Shown here: piece by piece, positions 20,339-31,587 of the stretch
Layout of the letters: every line of letters begins with the position of its first letter
Position numbering within the stretch: position 1 is the first letter of the stretch
NCBI GenBank assembly: GCA_030435675.1
Contig: CM059621.1
Span: 4,898,001 to 4,962,000, forward strand
Origin: Steinernema hermaphroditum
Taxonomy: Eukaryota > Nematoda > Chromadorea > Rhabditida > Steinernematidae
Direction of reading: 5' to 3'
Length of the DNA stretch: 64,000 nt
Made by a program: the position numbers and the translations under genes
Notes under the pieces: generated by a model
Seen by the model: the letters and a program-made list of their open reading frames with translations, nothing else
Databases searched by the model: none
Told to the model about the DNA's origin: nothing

Positions 20339-21810
20339 GCACGAAATGCACTTTGTACCATAAACGTTAGCCCCTCCTTGTTTTCTTAATCGCACTTTTA
20401 TCGCTAAAAGAACTCTCATCGGTTGAAGAGATCATTGATCGTGACAAGTTACACTTGATAACAGCTGTTTCCGATCACCATTGTAGGGCGACGGCGTTTC
20501 GTTCGAGTCATACAGTAACCATAACAGATATGAAAATCGAGACCATGAACTCTATAAAAAGTTTGTCAAAGCTATAAGAGAATTTTCTTAGTGTGTTAAT
20601 TCCAAGTACACGTAAAAAGGGGGCAAATTCAAGAGCACGGCGTGTCAAACGGCTCGTTGTTCCGTCCTCGGGTGAGTAGTAAATGTCACACGTTAGGACA
20701 GAGTAGTTAAAGCTTTAACTACTCAGGGTCTTTAAAGACCCTGAGCAGTGGTGTTATATCTTTTTTAGACAATGACGGAGCCATCTAGCTTGATTTGATT
20801 TCAAACATCAATTCAGTTCAATGAGGACATGCACTTTGTTCGATATGCTAAAATAGCATTCAGACGAACTCTAAAGCCATGGTGCAAACACTCCTGATTC
20901 TTGTCTAGCAGAACATTTGATCAAAATATTGACTCTGCGCAAAGTGTTTTCAGTTCAGAACTTTCTCTGATCAAACGCCCTTGATAAATGAGGCCTTATT
21001 TGTTTATCATAACAGCAGTGTGTCTGCACCATGTCTTTATATCAGGCTGTCTCTGTATGAAGTAAGAGTTTCTGTGTCATGCTGCCCATCAAACTGTATG
21101 AACAGTTTTCGGAGTCCTTGCAACCGTATATCAGTTAGTTAGAGTAAAGAGTAAAGTACGTATATCAGTAATCTTAAGCGACTTTTCCAAAGTGTTTTAA
21201 GAACATGGTCACTGTATAATACGTTCTTTGTAGATGATTCAACCTGAAACTCTGAACCGCGATTTCTCCAAAGTCACTTTCAACATTGCCCTTCGTGTTT
21301 ACTGTGAGCCACAATCGCTTTAAAAGAGACGTAATCAAGTGATAAGAGCGTGGAAAAAGAACGTCCCACGTGCTATGTTCACCCTGGAGTAAAGTACGTC
21401 TACGCTAAATTAGGAAAGCGAACTTTGATTACGACCAACAGCAAGCTTATTCCTATTCTGTTGTCGTATTGTGGTTAGGCATGACATAATCCAACAGCCG
21501 TTGAATGTTAGCTGATCACTTGTGAGGGGAGCGCTGTTGGCGGTCCATTAACATCCTCCGCATCCTAGTACAACATCCACAACGAACATGACTTGTTTCA
21601 CGCGAAACGGCCACCTAGAGTAAGGGTGAAATGAGCACGGCGGATCGCTCCTTTTTAGTTTTTTTTTCATCCGGTTTTCCCCTCAAAAGTCATGAGACAG
21701 GGGCTGATTACTGACGTTCGTCGCCGAAACAGACGATAAAAGCCAACAGTACATTTATCAGCCATTAGGAAATCAACATGTTTACAGCAAAAAGGGCATT
21801 TCCGGAATCA
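20339..21810. other. intergenic region between divergent TIL genes, with paired palindromes
   Basis: No coding frame of note. At 20701-20724 and 20722-20745 there are two perfect 24-bp palindromes that share three bases; their cores are GTTAAAGCTTTAAC and GTCTTTAAAGAC. The rest is AT-rich with no repeat that I can match elsewhere in the window. Confidence 0.6.
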
Positions 21811-21817
21811 TATAAAG
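21811..21817 (+). promoter_or_regulatory. TATA box of TIL gene 2
   Basis: TATAAAG at 21811-21817, about 44 bp upstream of the ATG at 21855, matching the arrangement in the divergent paralogue. Confidence 0.55.
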
Positions 21818-21854
21818 ATCGGACCCGCGTCGGTCAAATCACACAGCATCAACG

Positions 21855-22168
21855 ATGAAGTTCTTCTGTTTCCTGGCTCTTCTCCTCTCCGTTTTTGCCG
21901 CTGTCGCCCTTGCATCGCCATTGGAGGTTCTCGAGCAGAGTGACAAGCCCCAACTTCCACCATTTCCATCATAAGAACAATTTTAGAATGCGGTCCCCGT
22001 GAGTTCCTCGATTGTCCTCACTGTGAGTCAACTTGCAAGGATCCTTATGTCACCTTCGCCTGTCCCCGATTTAATTGCCAGCACGACGAGAAGTGCATCT
22101 GCAGCCCTCCTTACGTCCGTGACAACGGCAAGTGTATCAAGCAGTCCGAATGTCCCAAGAACGCCTGA
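21855..22168 (+). CDS. secreted TIL-domain (trypsin-inhibitor-like) protein, copy 2
   Basis: Exons 21855-21939 and 21987-22168, with a 47-nt intron (donor GTGACA, acceptor TTTTAG). Signal peptide MKFFCFLALLLSVFAAVALA, then a short linker and a ten-Cys TIL domain (CGPREFLDCPHCESTC, KCICSPPYVR, GKCIKQSEC). The signal peptide is nearly identical to that of copy 1, while the domain, especially the presumed reactive loop (YVTFACPRFN), has diverged, which suggests different target proteases. It ends at TGA 22166-22168; an AATAAA signal occurs in the 3' flank near 22230. It converges with the MATH-BTB gene about 170 bp downstream. Confidence 0.88.
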
Positions 22169-22340
22169 ATGGACTGAGCCTACCGAAAGCGACATCCAAT
22201 CCATCCTCGTACTTTCTAAAGTGTATACAAAATAAAACCTTTGCGTTCCGGACCAAACTACAGGCGTGTGCCAACCCGCCGACTACCAAACTGAAATATA
22301 TTCGTAACACAATATAAAATAAAAACATAACAGCAACGTA

Positions 22341-23432
22341 TCACGATCCAGAGACCAGGCGTGCGGCGATGAGGCAATGGACATCCTCAGTCAGTGCCCT
22401 GTTGTGACCTGCAATGACGAATTCTTTTAACTCGTCCAGTGAAACCGTTTCGATGATGTCTTTCAGAAGAGGGAAGAAGTGATGCCGGTCACAGATTACA
22501 ATTTTACGCTGAAGACTCATGCTGCTCGAACTGCGTAGATAGTCGCGGCACATGGTGATAATCGAATCGCACTGATACATATCGGCAAGCGAGAGAAGTT
22601 CCATAAACGATTTATCTGAAATTATACACTCAATTTTAGATAAAAATGCGACTGACCGCTGATAGGAGGGACATCGACATTATATAACCGGGCTAGTAAA
22701 TGCTTCAAATCATACAGAGCAATAACGCTCAGATTGTAGGAGTCGTCCGCTTTCTGCTTCATGCTGCCGTAGAACATCGTCTTAAAAAATGGCGAGTGAA
22801 CGCTCAAGATCTAAAAAATTCAGTTATTCATAAGAATACAGCGAAGAAGCATACCTTCTTGGATAGCCACAGATTCGCTCCAAGCACTTCAACGCGGGCG
22901 GCGTCTTCAGGCGACTCGATCATTTCGTTATTGGGCGAAGAGAGATCAATTATGCGACTTCTACAAAGACAGCTATGAACGGCATTCACAATCGGCAAAG
23001 CCAAAACTTGCCTAACAACTGTGATTACAGCATCGAACCTGACGTCATCTGCTGACAGCACGCCAAAACCCAACTCTTCATGAGCTGTGCTCATGAAATT
23101 GAACGACCTCGCCCACTGCAAGCATTTCAAACATGAAGCACATCCTTAGAATCCCTCAAACTCACGATTTTAGAAATCGTTCGCTTGCCAGCATATATCG
23201 TGATATATCCCTTCGCCTCGCAGCTCCACAAAGTCGTCTTCTTGTCGTCGGCGCTGCACCAGATGTGGACACAATTGCGCGATCCGGTGTCGTAATAGCG
23301 AACAAACCTAAATTTAAGAAAGGAGTAGAAAATTTTCGATTCGACGGAGGCAACATACCATCGCAAGCCGCCAGCTTCTATGACACCACTGTAATTGGAG
23401 TTCTGACGCGAGATGGACCCGTTGCTTGGCAT
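22341..23432 (-). CDS. MATH-BTB domain protein (bath-type ubiquitin-ligase adaptor)
   Basis: Five exons on the minus strand separated by short introns (for example GTATGTTG...AATTTAG near 23355-23308 and GTATGCTTC...TTTTTAG near 22855-22812). The N-terminal MATH domain contains GVIEAGGLRW, the CVHIWCSADDKKTTLWSCEA segment and WARSFNFMSTAHEELGFG. A BTB fold follows (RIIDLSSPN, PEDAARVEVLGANLWLSKK, HSPFFKTMFYGSMKQK, LYDLKHLLARLYNVD) and a BACK-like C-terminus (ELLSLADMYQCDSI, MCRDYL). In nematodes such proteins bind a substrate through MATH and Cullin-3 through BTB. All joins keep the frame and no stop interrupts it, so it looks intact, at about 280 residues. Confidence 0.87.
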
Positions 23433-24183
23433 CTTTGACCTAAAAATTGGAAAAAAGCATTAGTCAAATGAGGCAACGCGGGGATCATGAAGAAGAAGGA
23501 GCTTCACGAAAAGGAAAAGGAGAATTCATCGGTGCTGGCAATCCGACAGCCACGCGAGACTTTATCCGCGTTAATACACATGTAGAGACCTCACTTAAAA
23601 ATGCAGAGCAGACATGTCTGAATTCGAAAATCGAGGAAGAATCGAGACACTGGGAAATGTCCACACGAATGATGAATTGTGCGTGAAAATTTAAATTTCC
23701 ATTTACTGTAGAAGTCGCGCTAAGAGTGAGCGTTTCTGTCTGGCTTGCGTTGAGGCGCAGACGCTTCCGAACGTGTCTTCACCGAGAACCTTACGGAGCT
23801 CCGTCTGCTCGTGTCGAAGCTCCCTTGTTTAGGCAGCGCGATAAGAAGCTGCGCGCTACTGTTCTCTGTCAGATCTTGCCGGAGTGTTACCTAAATGAGG
23901 ATGCGTGCTACCCAGCCTTAACGTGGATCCGTCGGACGCACGAGGACGTGGTCCTGCTGTGTGAGTAGTGATGTCTTCGCGGTGAAGGTACCGCTACTCG
24001 TTCTCATAGCCTCCGCCGTCCGGGATTGCTGCCGTAAGCAGATCGTACTAGTCCGGCACTGGGCACTGTTAAAATGACCTTAATTCGTCGGCATTGTTAC
24101 ACATTCCACATCTCCGTATTTGCGAAATTGCGCCGCCGATTGTCTGATATATGCACAAAATTAACTGTCTACCGATTTCAGGT
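23433..24183. other. no gene called; possible lost 5' part of the nucleoporin gene
   Basis: Contains short frames on the plus strand (23447-23686, 23726-23968) without recognisable domains. There are no FG repeats here, although a complete p62-type gene would need several hundred residues of them upstream of 24184. Confidence 0.5.
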
Positions 24184-25185
24184 GATGTTTGGACAGTCGA
24201 AATTCCCATCGACGCCAGTGAGCCAGCCCAACCAGTCGGAGGCGTAAGATATCTTTTCCTTTCGGATTGTTTCATAAAATTCTTTTCAGTGCTAAAAGCC
24301 TTTTTGGTGAAAACTACGCGGGTGGTGACAACCTGTTTGGTGGAAATACTGCGGAAATGCCTACCCAGTCGACCACCCCGATATCCTCACTGCAGCCCGT
24401 AGCCGCAACTTAGCCCAACCTGTCAGAAACGTGTGCTGTTTCTCATCGTTGTGATTCTATTTCGTACACTTTCAGTGACGCTGAAAGAGTTGGGGCAGAT
24501 GCTCCAGATGATCGTCTACGAGTATGAGGAGCTGGAACGGAACTTCATGAAGATGCTAGTCGAAGTCAACGCTTGCGATGATGTGTTGCGTGACACAAAG
24601 CAGAGAGTGAGTCGCTGTACCCATCAGTATTCCCACAAGGCCCTGTTGTTTAGGTCTTTGAGCTCGTTGAAAATGTGAACTCTGTAGAGAAGAAAAAGGA
24701 CCGTATCAGGGCAGACATTGAATTCCTTGAAACCCAGGAAAAGGAGATGGACGAACTCACAGCCGAACTGGAGAAAGCCGTCGGGGTTTCCGAGTGGACT
24801 GATGGATCGCAGGTCAAGCTAAACAGCTCTCTGGTGCCTCCCACGAAGGCTGACAACCAGCGCCAGCACATGATGCAGATGCAAGTTGGACTCGATGCCC
24901 AAATTAAACAGGCGAGCGACGATTTGGCCGAGATTCTTGATCAGGTGACACCGTCCTATATTTTCTATAGCTATGTGATCTTTTCAGATTGCTGGACTAC
25001 TAGCCTTGACACCCGGCTCTACGGGAGAAGATCAAGAAGAACTAAATTCTGCTCTGGATCAAGTGCGCAACATCCTCGACTACCAGATCACCGCGTTGCA
25101 GAGCATTAACGAAATTGAGATGGATGTTGCGAAGAAGTTTGCTGTAATGGAGGAGCGCCTTGAAAGTGAAAGGAAACTGCATTAA
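24184..25185 (+). CDS. npp-11: nucleoporin p62/Nsp1-type C-terminal coiled coil, 5'-truncated
   Basis: Five exons: about 24184-24243, 24290-24413, 24476-24606, 24654-24944 and 24988-25185. The first two carry remnants of an FG domain (MFGQ, SLFGEN, NLFGGN). The last three encode the Nsp1/p62 C-terminal coiled coil (starting LKELGQMLQM, with ETQEKEMDELTAELEKAVG and ending ESERKLH). p62 anchors the central-channel trimer of the nuclear pore with Nup54/Nup58 partners. The family is normally two to three times longer. Here the FG region is nearly absent, and a TAG at 24411-24413 ends the second exon unless a donor a little upstream is used. The last three exons are fully intact, so this is either a short duplicate gene or a recent pseudogene. 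Confidence 0.72.
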
Positions 25186-25589
25186 ATGTTCACACAAGAA
25201 GTGTCCGATGTCGATATAAAGTTACTTCACGATTTTGTTCGATTTTGTTTTTATTAAAAACCTTCACATCGCCAAATCGAAAAAATGTCAGCAATTTTTT
25301 AATCCGACTATACAACGTATCCCAGTGGCTGCTATCTCCAAAACATTTACTTCAACGCTTGTCTATAAGGGGTTATAAATCCAAATATTGGGTTGTTCCA
25401 TTGAAAATGCATCAAAATTGAAATGGAAGTTTATCAACATAACTGAACTGCATTCCACTCAATATATTCACCATTTGACTGCACAACCTCAGCCCACTTC
25501 CCGGATCCCTCGTTTATAGAACACAAGGGCCTTGAGGTCGAAAAATGTTTTGCTCCAATTTTCTGCGGCTTTCAGTTAATCAACTATGA
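25186..25589. other. 3' flank; mariner-like remnant
   Basis: At 25386 a TATTGGGTTG start resembles mariner-type ends seen at 46826, 47775 and 58351. The segment around CAACCTCAGCCCACTTC (about 25485) matches 59043-59060. Probably an old mariner relic; no frame survives. Confidence 0.4.
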
Positions 25590-25945
25590 ATGAACACGGA
25601 TCTCGTTTCCATTTATATTATTTTCAGCAGGTCAGACCCATTTCTGCATTTCCGGATCGTCGCACTGTGTTTTCCGGCTCCTCCCGCATCCATTCGGCTC
25701 AAGTGCTGTAGTGTTTCCGGCACGTGTATCAAAAACACAGCCAGTCCACATGTGTATCCGAGACGCTTCTAAATGTTTCCAAGAATTTCCATCTTCACTG
25801 ACGGAAGTCGCGAGGAAGGCCGTTACTCAAATGCAGGAAAATTCGCATACAACTTTGACCGGAATGCGTAAATCCGGGATTTGTGAAATATGCGCTGCAG
25901 GACCAACTTGTGTAAGTCGCAAGAACCGAACACCAAATTTATAGT
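25590..25945. repeat. dispersed repeat R', copy 1 (uninterrupted)
   Basis: Closely similar to 49629-50230, but without the 276-bp MITE found there. It is also distantly related to repeat R (shared CTCCTCCCG..CCATTC..GG..AAGTG segment). It gives the pre-insertion state of the MITE site: TTTCTGCATTTCCGGATCGT at about 25646. Confidence 0.75.
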
Positions 25946-26019
25946 GGACTTTGCTCAATCCTAAATCTGAATTCCTCAATTGAAGATTCATGAAATCGGC
26001 ACCTGGTGAGTGTTGCGTG

Positions 26020-26100
26020 CTTACCACACGCACTGATTCTCTCATTGAATCTCGCGTGGTCTCATCGCGATTGGTCACCGTACTTGTCTACGCGCGTTGT
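26020..26100. repeat. LTR-like repeat fragment
   Basis: Shares CCACACGCACTGATTCT and CGCGATTGGTCACCGTACTT with 31410-31500 and 40918-41000. The 40.9-kb copy continues into sequence like the end of the BEL LTR, so these are probably remnants of related LTRs. Confidence 0.5.
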
Positions 26101-26572
26101 AGGAGAAAAAAAACCGCAAGAAAAGAACCCAGCTATAACAGTTACACGCCAAGCATAAGCAAAACTTGTTATTGGAAAAGTACGCATAGGCATAAAATCA
26201 ACCTGAATGTAAGTGGATCTCCAGACCAATACTATGATAATTATCAGAATAACTAAGCATAAAGCATACACGCGGAAGGTGTATACCCGTGTAGTAGAGA
26301 AGAAAGTTACGAGAGTTCTAGATATGCCAACAGTCTGCACTTGCATGTCTGAGGCTATTTACACTAAATTCAGCTGGAGAGCATCAGATAGGAATCACGA
26401 CGTTAGAGAAGAACTGGCGAAACGTATTAGACTTTTGAGTTATTGGGTGAATGAGGTACGTATTCCGATAACGTGTTGTTCAATTTGGTAGACAGAAGAT
26501 AAAAACTCACAAATACACAAATACTGTAACATTCTCTACCGTTGCTACGTCTGATGCTAAGAGAAGACGATC
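26101..26572. other. 3' flank of the srh gene, shared with other loci
   Basis: The segment 26225-26300 matches 37930-37985, and 26440-26540 matches 42330-42418, the sequence fused to the broken srh copy at 42.4 kb. An open frame at 26213-26491 (+) falls in this duplicated flank; no domain is recognisable. Confidence 0.55.
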
Positions 26573-27762
26573 TTAAGCGGTAGCAGTCACACTAACTGTC
26601 ACATTAACTGACTTCTTGCGACGAAACATCTCTCGAACGGCCTTCCTGTATGGCTCAATGAGCACGATCACTGCACAGGAGTTCACCACAGAGTGTACAC
26701 TCATTGAAAACACCATTATCATAATTGCATCTACAAGCATTTACAGTGAACCCCCAATAAATGAAAACAACATACATTTCAAACAGCCAAAATTTAAAGC
26801 CAGGTCGAGCGTGACAGTACATATCGGCGCCGCGTACAGAATTAACGGTGATGCTGTCTGAACTAACCTCGCTATATGAAGACTCGAACAGCCTTATTAC
26901 CTGCACGACAAGTGCTTTCATGAGTTGCACTTGCATAGCATAGGTAGCAGCTGACATAGATGGACGGAGTGCCCGCAGTTGTTTCATGATACCAACAATA
27001 CATAGTGCCATAAATGTCACGACAAGAAGGATGTATGCAGATAATGGAGCACCGATAACTATTGTTCCTTCCTTTTGTGGTCCGAACAATAAAGCGTTAC
27101 CCAATATATCCTCAAGCTCCGCGTTCTCCTGAAAATGTTATACAGTCTTTGTCAGAGAGAAGTGGCCCACTTCTAGCATCATCCTAGTAAAGTCCTCATT
27201 AGGATAAAGTGCATAAATGGTAACAAAGAACAGCGCTCCTGGACAAACTACAGCCACCACAGCGGCAGCAAATCGGTAATATATTGTATCAGGCTGCCAC
27301 CCAAAGAGACGGAAGTTGTGGCTCAAAGATTGATAACGAAAGAAGAAAGCGATACACAGACCTGCAAAACACGATGAGGCGCAGAACACACATACAACCT
27401 GAAACACACTAAACTCTAGAAGAACGTTTCATTCAACATACACAAGAGACAGTTCCAGCAACAGGGCTGATCACCGAGCTGAGTCCAGTAAGATACAAAG
27501 CAATAGTTCTTGTTGGTGTTGGTGTCGGGATTATAAATATGTCCATTGTAATGTCGCTCAGAAATATCCATAGCTGCACAAGCCTTTAACTGAGTGCTAA
27601 TCGTTCACTTACCGAAATGTTAAGCATAACGTATTTATATACTCCCAACTGGTTTGGTGACTTTTTAACAATGATAAACATCGTAAAGAGGTTTATTGGC
27701 AGACACAGAGCAACGCAAGCGAGTGTAATGTCGCGGAAGACGACTGACATAAGGTCGATCAT
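26573..27762 (-). CDS. Srh-class serpentine chemoreceptor, intact
   Basis: Six exons on the minus strand: 27613-27762, 27442-27573, 27171-27398, 26901-27128, 26776-26857 and 26573-26730. The introns are 39-48 nt and every junction keeps frame, giving 325 residues. Visible family features are TM1-TM2 with VKKSPNQLGVYKYVML, TM2-TM3 with DIFIIPTPTP, an Arg-rich loop (FFRYQSLSHNFRLFGW), TM5-TM6 with LVVQ then SPLILYAAPI, TM7 and the PYRKAVREMF tail. These fit the nematode Srh/Str group of predicted odorant receptors on ciliated neurons. The start was chosen at MIDLM because the two paralogues begin at the same Met. Its 5' flank is one of at least eight related copies in the window. Confidence 0.87.
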
Positions 27763-28264
27763 CTTAAACTTCGAATTGTTTTGAAAGGAAATGTTAGACA
27801 TTGAACACTTATATGCCATAATTGTAATTTATTCAATTATCGCTGTTGTTTCCTGAATAGAATAACAGTTTTTTGCAGGTGAAATCAGTTTGCTTTATCT
27901 TCTTGTTACTCACTTGCCAATCTTGTTTATTGCTTTCGCCGTGTTTTGATCGACTTAAATTATGCAGTTGCCACCAAAACTATAAAGCTACCACAGAAGT
28001 GCATCTTATAGTAAAATGCAACAGTCGAACGACGTATGATAGTTAGAGTGTCTCCTTATTTCTCATCGGTCATTCGCAATTAACTATATATTTAAACAGC
28101 ATCTGGTATTATGTTCATGATCTACCAGGCCACATCTCTAGAAAGCACACACAAAAACCGTACATCTATAACAAAACCTTGAGTTTAAGCCCGTAGTGGC
28201 ACTTCCTGTGGCACCTCTAAATGTTCCCTTGCTAGAGTGCGTTACGGCTGATCCGCAGATTGAG
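27763..28264. other. 5' flank of intact srh gene and unclassified sequence
   Basis: 27790-27950 is a copy of the repeated srh 5' flank, recognised by AATTTATTCAATTATCG followed by CCTGAATAGAATAACAG. 28000-28264 shows nothing recognisable. Confidence 0.6.
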
Positions 28265-28470
28265 ATAGGGTGGATCATTGTAAACTACGAACTGTTTTGA
28301 AAAGCAATGTGGAACACTGCACAGCAGATAATTTATTCAATTATCGTTTCTGCTGATTGCCTGAATAGAATAATAGTTTTTGCAGCTGAAATGAGTTTGC
28401 TTTGTCTTCTTGTTACTCATATACTCACTCTTATTTATTGCTTTCTGTTTTCATCGAGTGAGACTCTGTT
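28258..28470 (-). pseudogene. detached srh 5' flank with a few start codons
   Basis: Reading minus, a Met-Ile-His-Pro-Ile-Ser-Ile start related to the srh N-terminus breaks off after about 7 codons near 28258. Upstream of it lies the same flank as at 27790. No further srh exons follow. Confidence 0.6.
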
Positions 28471-28583
28471 ATGAAGCTTCCTGCCCTATGTTTTCATCGA
28501 CTGACAAGGGACCCTCACAAAGTGTCCCACGCCGATTGAAATGAAGCTTTACAGTGTAATAGGCCTTGATGAGTACAAGAAAA

Positions 28584-28618
28584 CCCCATAAAACCCCAAG
28601 AAAACCCCAGAAAACCCC
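28584..28618 (-). other. four-tract G-quadruplex motif at the LINE tail
   Basis: Four CCCC runs on the plus strand (28584-28587, 28594-28597, 28605-28608, 28615-28618) give four G4 tracts on the minus strand separated by 6-7-nt TTTTCT-like loops. They directly follow the 8-mer tail of the LINE fragment. Confidence 0.7.
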
Positions 28619-29720
28619 GTTTAACTGTTTAACTGTTTATTCCGAATCAGAATTATTACAATTCGCGGATCCCATTTCCAACCATTGGTGCAGCTGCATT
28701 CTTCTCGCATGGGTCTGCCACGTGTGTGACCTCGTCGCCTTCTTGAATTCGTCTCGCCATCTGGTTCGGGGTCTGCCAAGAGGTCTTCTTGTGGGTGGTC
28801 TCCATTCGGCGATCTTCCTGGACCATTTCATTTCATCGTCATGTGCCATCTTCCACGCGTACGTCCATTTTCGCTTCATCGCTGCTTCAGTGATGTCCAT
28901 CACCTTCGTGACGCGTCTGAGCCAGTTGTTGGTCCTCCTGTCTAACAGACGCACTCCGACCATTCTGCGCTCCATCCGTCGTTGAGCGGTTGCAAGTTTC
29001 TTCCTCGCTGACTTCGTGAGAGACCAGGTTTCGGATCCGTACAGCATAGCGGGAAGGACGCACATGCTGAAAAGACGTCGTTTCCATCGCATATTGACGG
29101 TCCGGCTGGTTAGAAAGTCCTTGTGCTGTCTGAAGGCGTTCCATCCGCTCTGGACTCGTCGACTGATCTCCCTCGAGTGGTCCCGTAGCAGGCGGACTTC
29201 TTGGCCCAGGTAGATGAAAGATTCCACCTGGTCGACTTCTCTTCCGTTGAGCAGAATCGTGGCTTCTTCCGTCGTCATCATCTTCGTCTTCCTGGCGTTG
29301 ATCTTCAGCCCGAATCGGCGGGATGCCTCATCCAATTCGTCGAGCATCTTTTGCAACTCTTGCGCGTTGTCAGCAATGAGGGCGACGTCGTCGGCGAACC
29401 GCAAATTGGAGAGGCGGCTTCCGTTGATGTTGATTCCAACGTCGTCCCATTGCAGCTGGCGGAATACGTGCTCCAGAGTTGCTGTAAACAGCTTTGGACT
29501 AATGGTGTCACCTTGTCGCACTCCGCGTCTGATTTCGATCGGCACCAGTCGGTCAGCGATATTGATGAGCGATCTGGCTTCGCTGTAAATCTTCTGCAGG
29601 AGCTTGATGATCTGTGCCGGGACTCCTTGCTGCTGGATAGCATTCCACACTGCATTCGTCTCCACGCTGTCGAACGCCTTCTCGTAATCGACGAAAAGAA
29701 TGAAGGGCGGGAGCCGATCG
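28619..29720 (-). mobile_element. RTE-like LINE fragment, 5'-truncated, 3' end complete
   Basis: Open minus-strand frame (stop at 28637-28639) for the C-terminal half of a non-LTR reverse transcriptase. It begins just before the FVDYEKAFDS motif, then EIRRGVRQGDTISPKLF, RFADDVALIA (catalytic AsP pair) and the C-terminal WRDEFKKATRSHTW region typical of RTE-type elements in nematodes. After the stop come GGAATAAA and repeated CAGTTAAA 8-mers. The 5' end is fused directly to exon 6 of the broken srh gene. 5' truncation is usual for LINEs. Confidence 0.87.
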
Positions 29721-29721
29721 C

Positions 29722-30795
29722 AGAGTGTACACTCATTGAAAACACCATTATCATACTTCCATCTGCAAACATTGATACTTCATCCCCTACAAAATTTACA
29801 CAACATACATCTCAAACAACCAAAATTGAAAACCAGGTCGAGCATGACAATACATATCGGCATACCTAGCAGAATTGATGGTGTTATGGTCTAAACAAAT
29901 AAAACCATATAAAAACTCCAATAATCTTATTACCTGCACAACGAGTGCTTTCATAAGCTGGATATGAACAGCATAGGTAAAATCGGACATTGAAGGCCGA
30001 AGAAGGTGCAGCCGTTTGATGATGCCGACAATGCACAGTGCCATGAAGATCATCACAAAAATGATGTATGCGGACAATGCAGCACCGATAACCATGATTC
30101 CTTGTTTTTCTGGTCCGACCAATACTGAGTTGCCGATCATGTGAACGAGCTCTGCACTCTCCTAAAATAGCAGGTAGTCTTTCGGAGAGAAAGTTGACCC
30201 ACGTTTAGTACCCTTTTGGTAAATTCCTCGCTAGGAAAAAATCCATAAATGGCCACAAAGAACAGCGCTCCTGGAGGAACTACAACCATCACAGCGGTTG
30301 TATATCGGTAGTGCATACTGTTAGGCTTCCACCCAAAGAGACGAAAGTCGTGGCTCAAACATTGATACCGATGGAAGAATGCGATACACAGACCTACGAA
30401 ACATTCTGCGACGCAGAATACACTTAGAGCCTGAAACACTCTAGACTATGGGAGAGCATTTTATTCACATACACCACAAATAGTCCCGGCAACAGGGCTG
30501 ACCAGCGAGCTGAGTCCAACAGTGTACACAGCATTGATGTTTGTCGGTGTTGGCGTCGGGATGAGAAATATGTCCGTTACAATGTCGCCCAGGAATACCC
30601 ATAACTGAACGAAGTCTTACAATTCAGTGCTAGTCGTTCACCTACCGAAATTTTCAGCAAAATATATTTATAAACACCCAAGTGTTTGGGTGACTTTTTA
30701 ACAATGATGTATATGGTGAAAAGATTTATTGGTACACACAAAGCAACGCAAGCGATTATAACGTTGCGAAAAACGGTTGACATAGGGTCGATCAT
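29722..30795 (-). pseudogene. Srh-class receptor, 3' end replaced by LINE
   Basis: Exons 30646-30795, 30473-30604, 30203-30430, 29934-30161, 29809-29890 and the start of exon 6 (29722-29762) match the intact gene at 26573-27762 in length, phase and splice sites. All are open. The frame runs through the start of TM7 (MIMVFSMSVHS) and then enters LINE sequence at about 29721, losing the rest of TM7 and the cytoplasmic PYR tail. No remainder of exon 6 is found beyond the LINE tail, so insertion was accompanied or followed by deletion. Confidence 0.85.
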
Positions 30796-31409
30796 CGTAA
30801 GCTACAAATGGTTTCGAAAAGCAATGTTAGACACTGAACACTTATATGTCAGTTGTTATGTATTCAATTATCTTTATTGTTTATTCGTCGAATAGAATAT
30901 CAGTCGTTGCAGGTGAAACCGGTTTGTTTTGGCTTATTATTCACATACCAATCTTGTTTATGGCTTTCACCATGTGTTTTGTCGCGAATACGATTGAGCT
31001 ATGAAACTTTCTGCAAAACTATGGAGCTATCGCAGTAGCGTTAGTGTTCAGTTACAATGAAAGAATTGGGTGTAAGTTACGCTTTTCGTAAATTTTCCTG
31101 CGGCGTCCGTAGAATTAGCAAAAGTTTCTGTTGAGCTGGAGTCTGATGGTTGCTATTGATTAAGCTACAGTAGCGGATATATGAACAGATGCACCGCAAA
31201 TTTAACAGGCAAGAAAACGAATTTCTCTTTTTCCGTTCCGAACCCAATAGACCTTCATGAAACATAAGTGTCATCGGAGATGGGCGACGGCTGAGTCGGC
31301 TCCACCCCAGCCCATAGCGGGACAACTCATTATATCAATAGGCTTAAGTTTAAGCCGAAGTCTAAGCCAAGCCTCGACGTAGAACTTAAGCTTGGACGTT
31401 AGTGGTGCG
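30796..31409. other. srh 5' flank copy and unclassified sequence
   Basis: 30840-30970 is another copy of the srh flank. 31000-31409 holds nothing I can classify. Confidence 0.5.
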
Positions 31410-31500
31410 TGCTGACCACACGCATTGATTCTTGGTTCAATGTTCGTCTGCGTCTCACCGCGATTGGTCACCGTACTTGTCTGCGCGTTGTCTATGCTGT
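31410..31500. repeat. LTR-like repeat fragment
   Basis: Matches 26020-26100 and 40918-41000 (CCACACGCATTGATTCT, CACCGCGATTGGTCACCG). Confidence 0.5.
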
Positions 31501-31587
31501 CTAGGCTAGTGTAAGGATGTGAGGATTAGAGTTGTCATCGGGTCGAACCCGAAAATTCGTATTTTTTGCAATACGGACCAATTTTGT

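Noticed and set aside
28584..28618. Telomere-like repeat
   Set aside because: Nematode telomeres are TTAGGC; the GGGGTTTTCT units are four short copies at a LINE end and are better described as a G-quadruplex motif.
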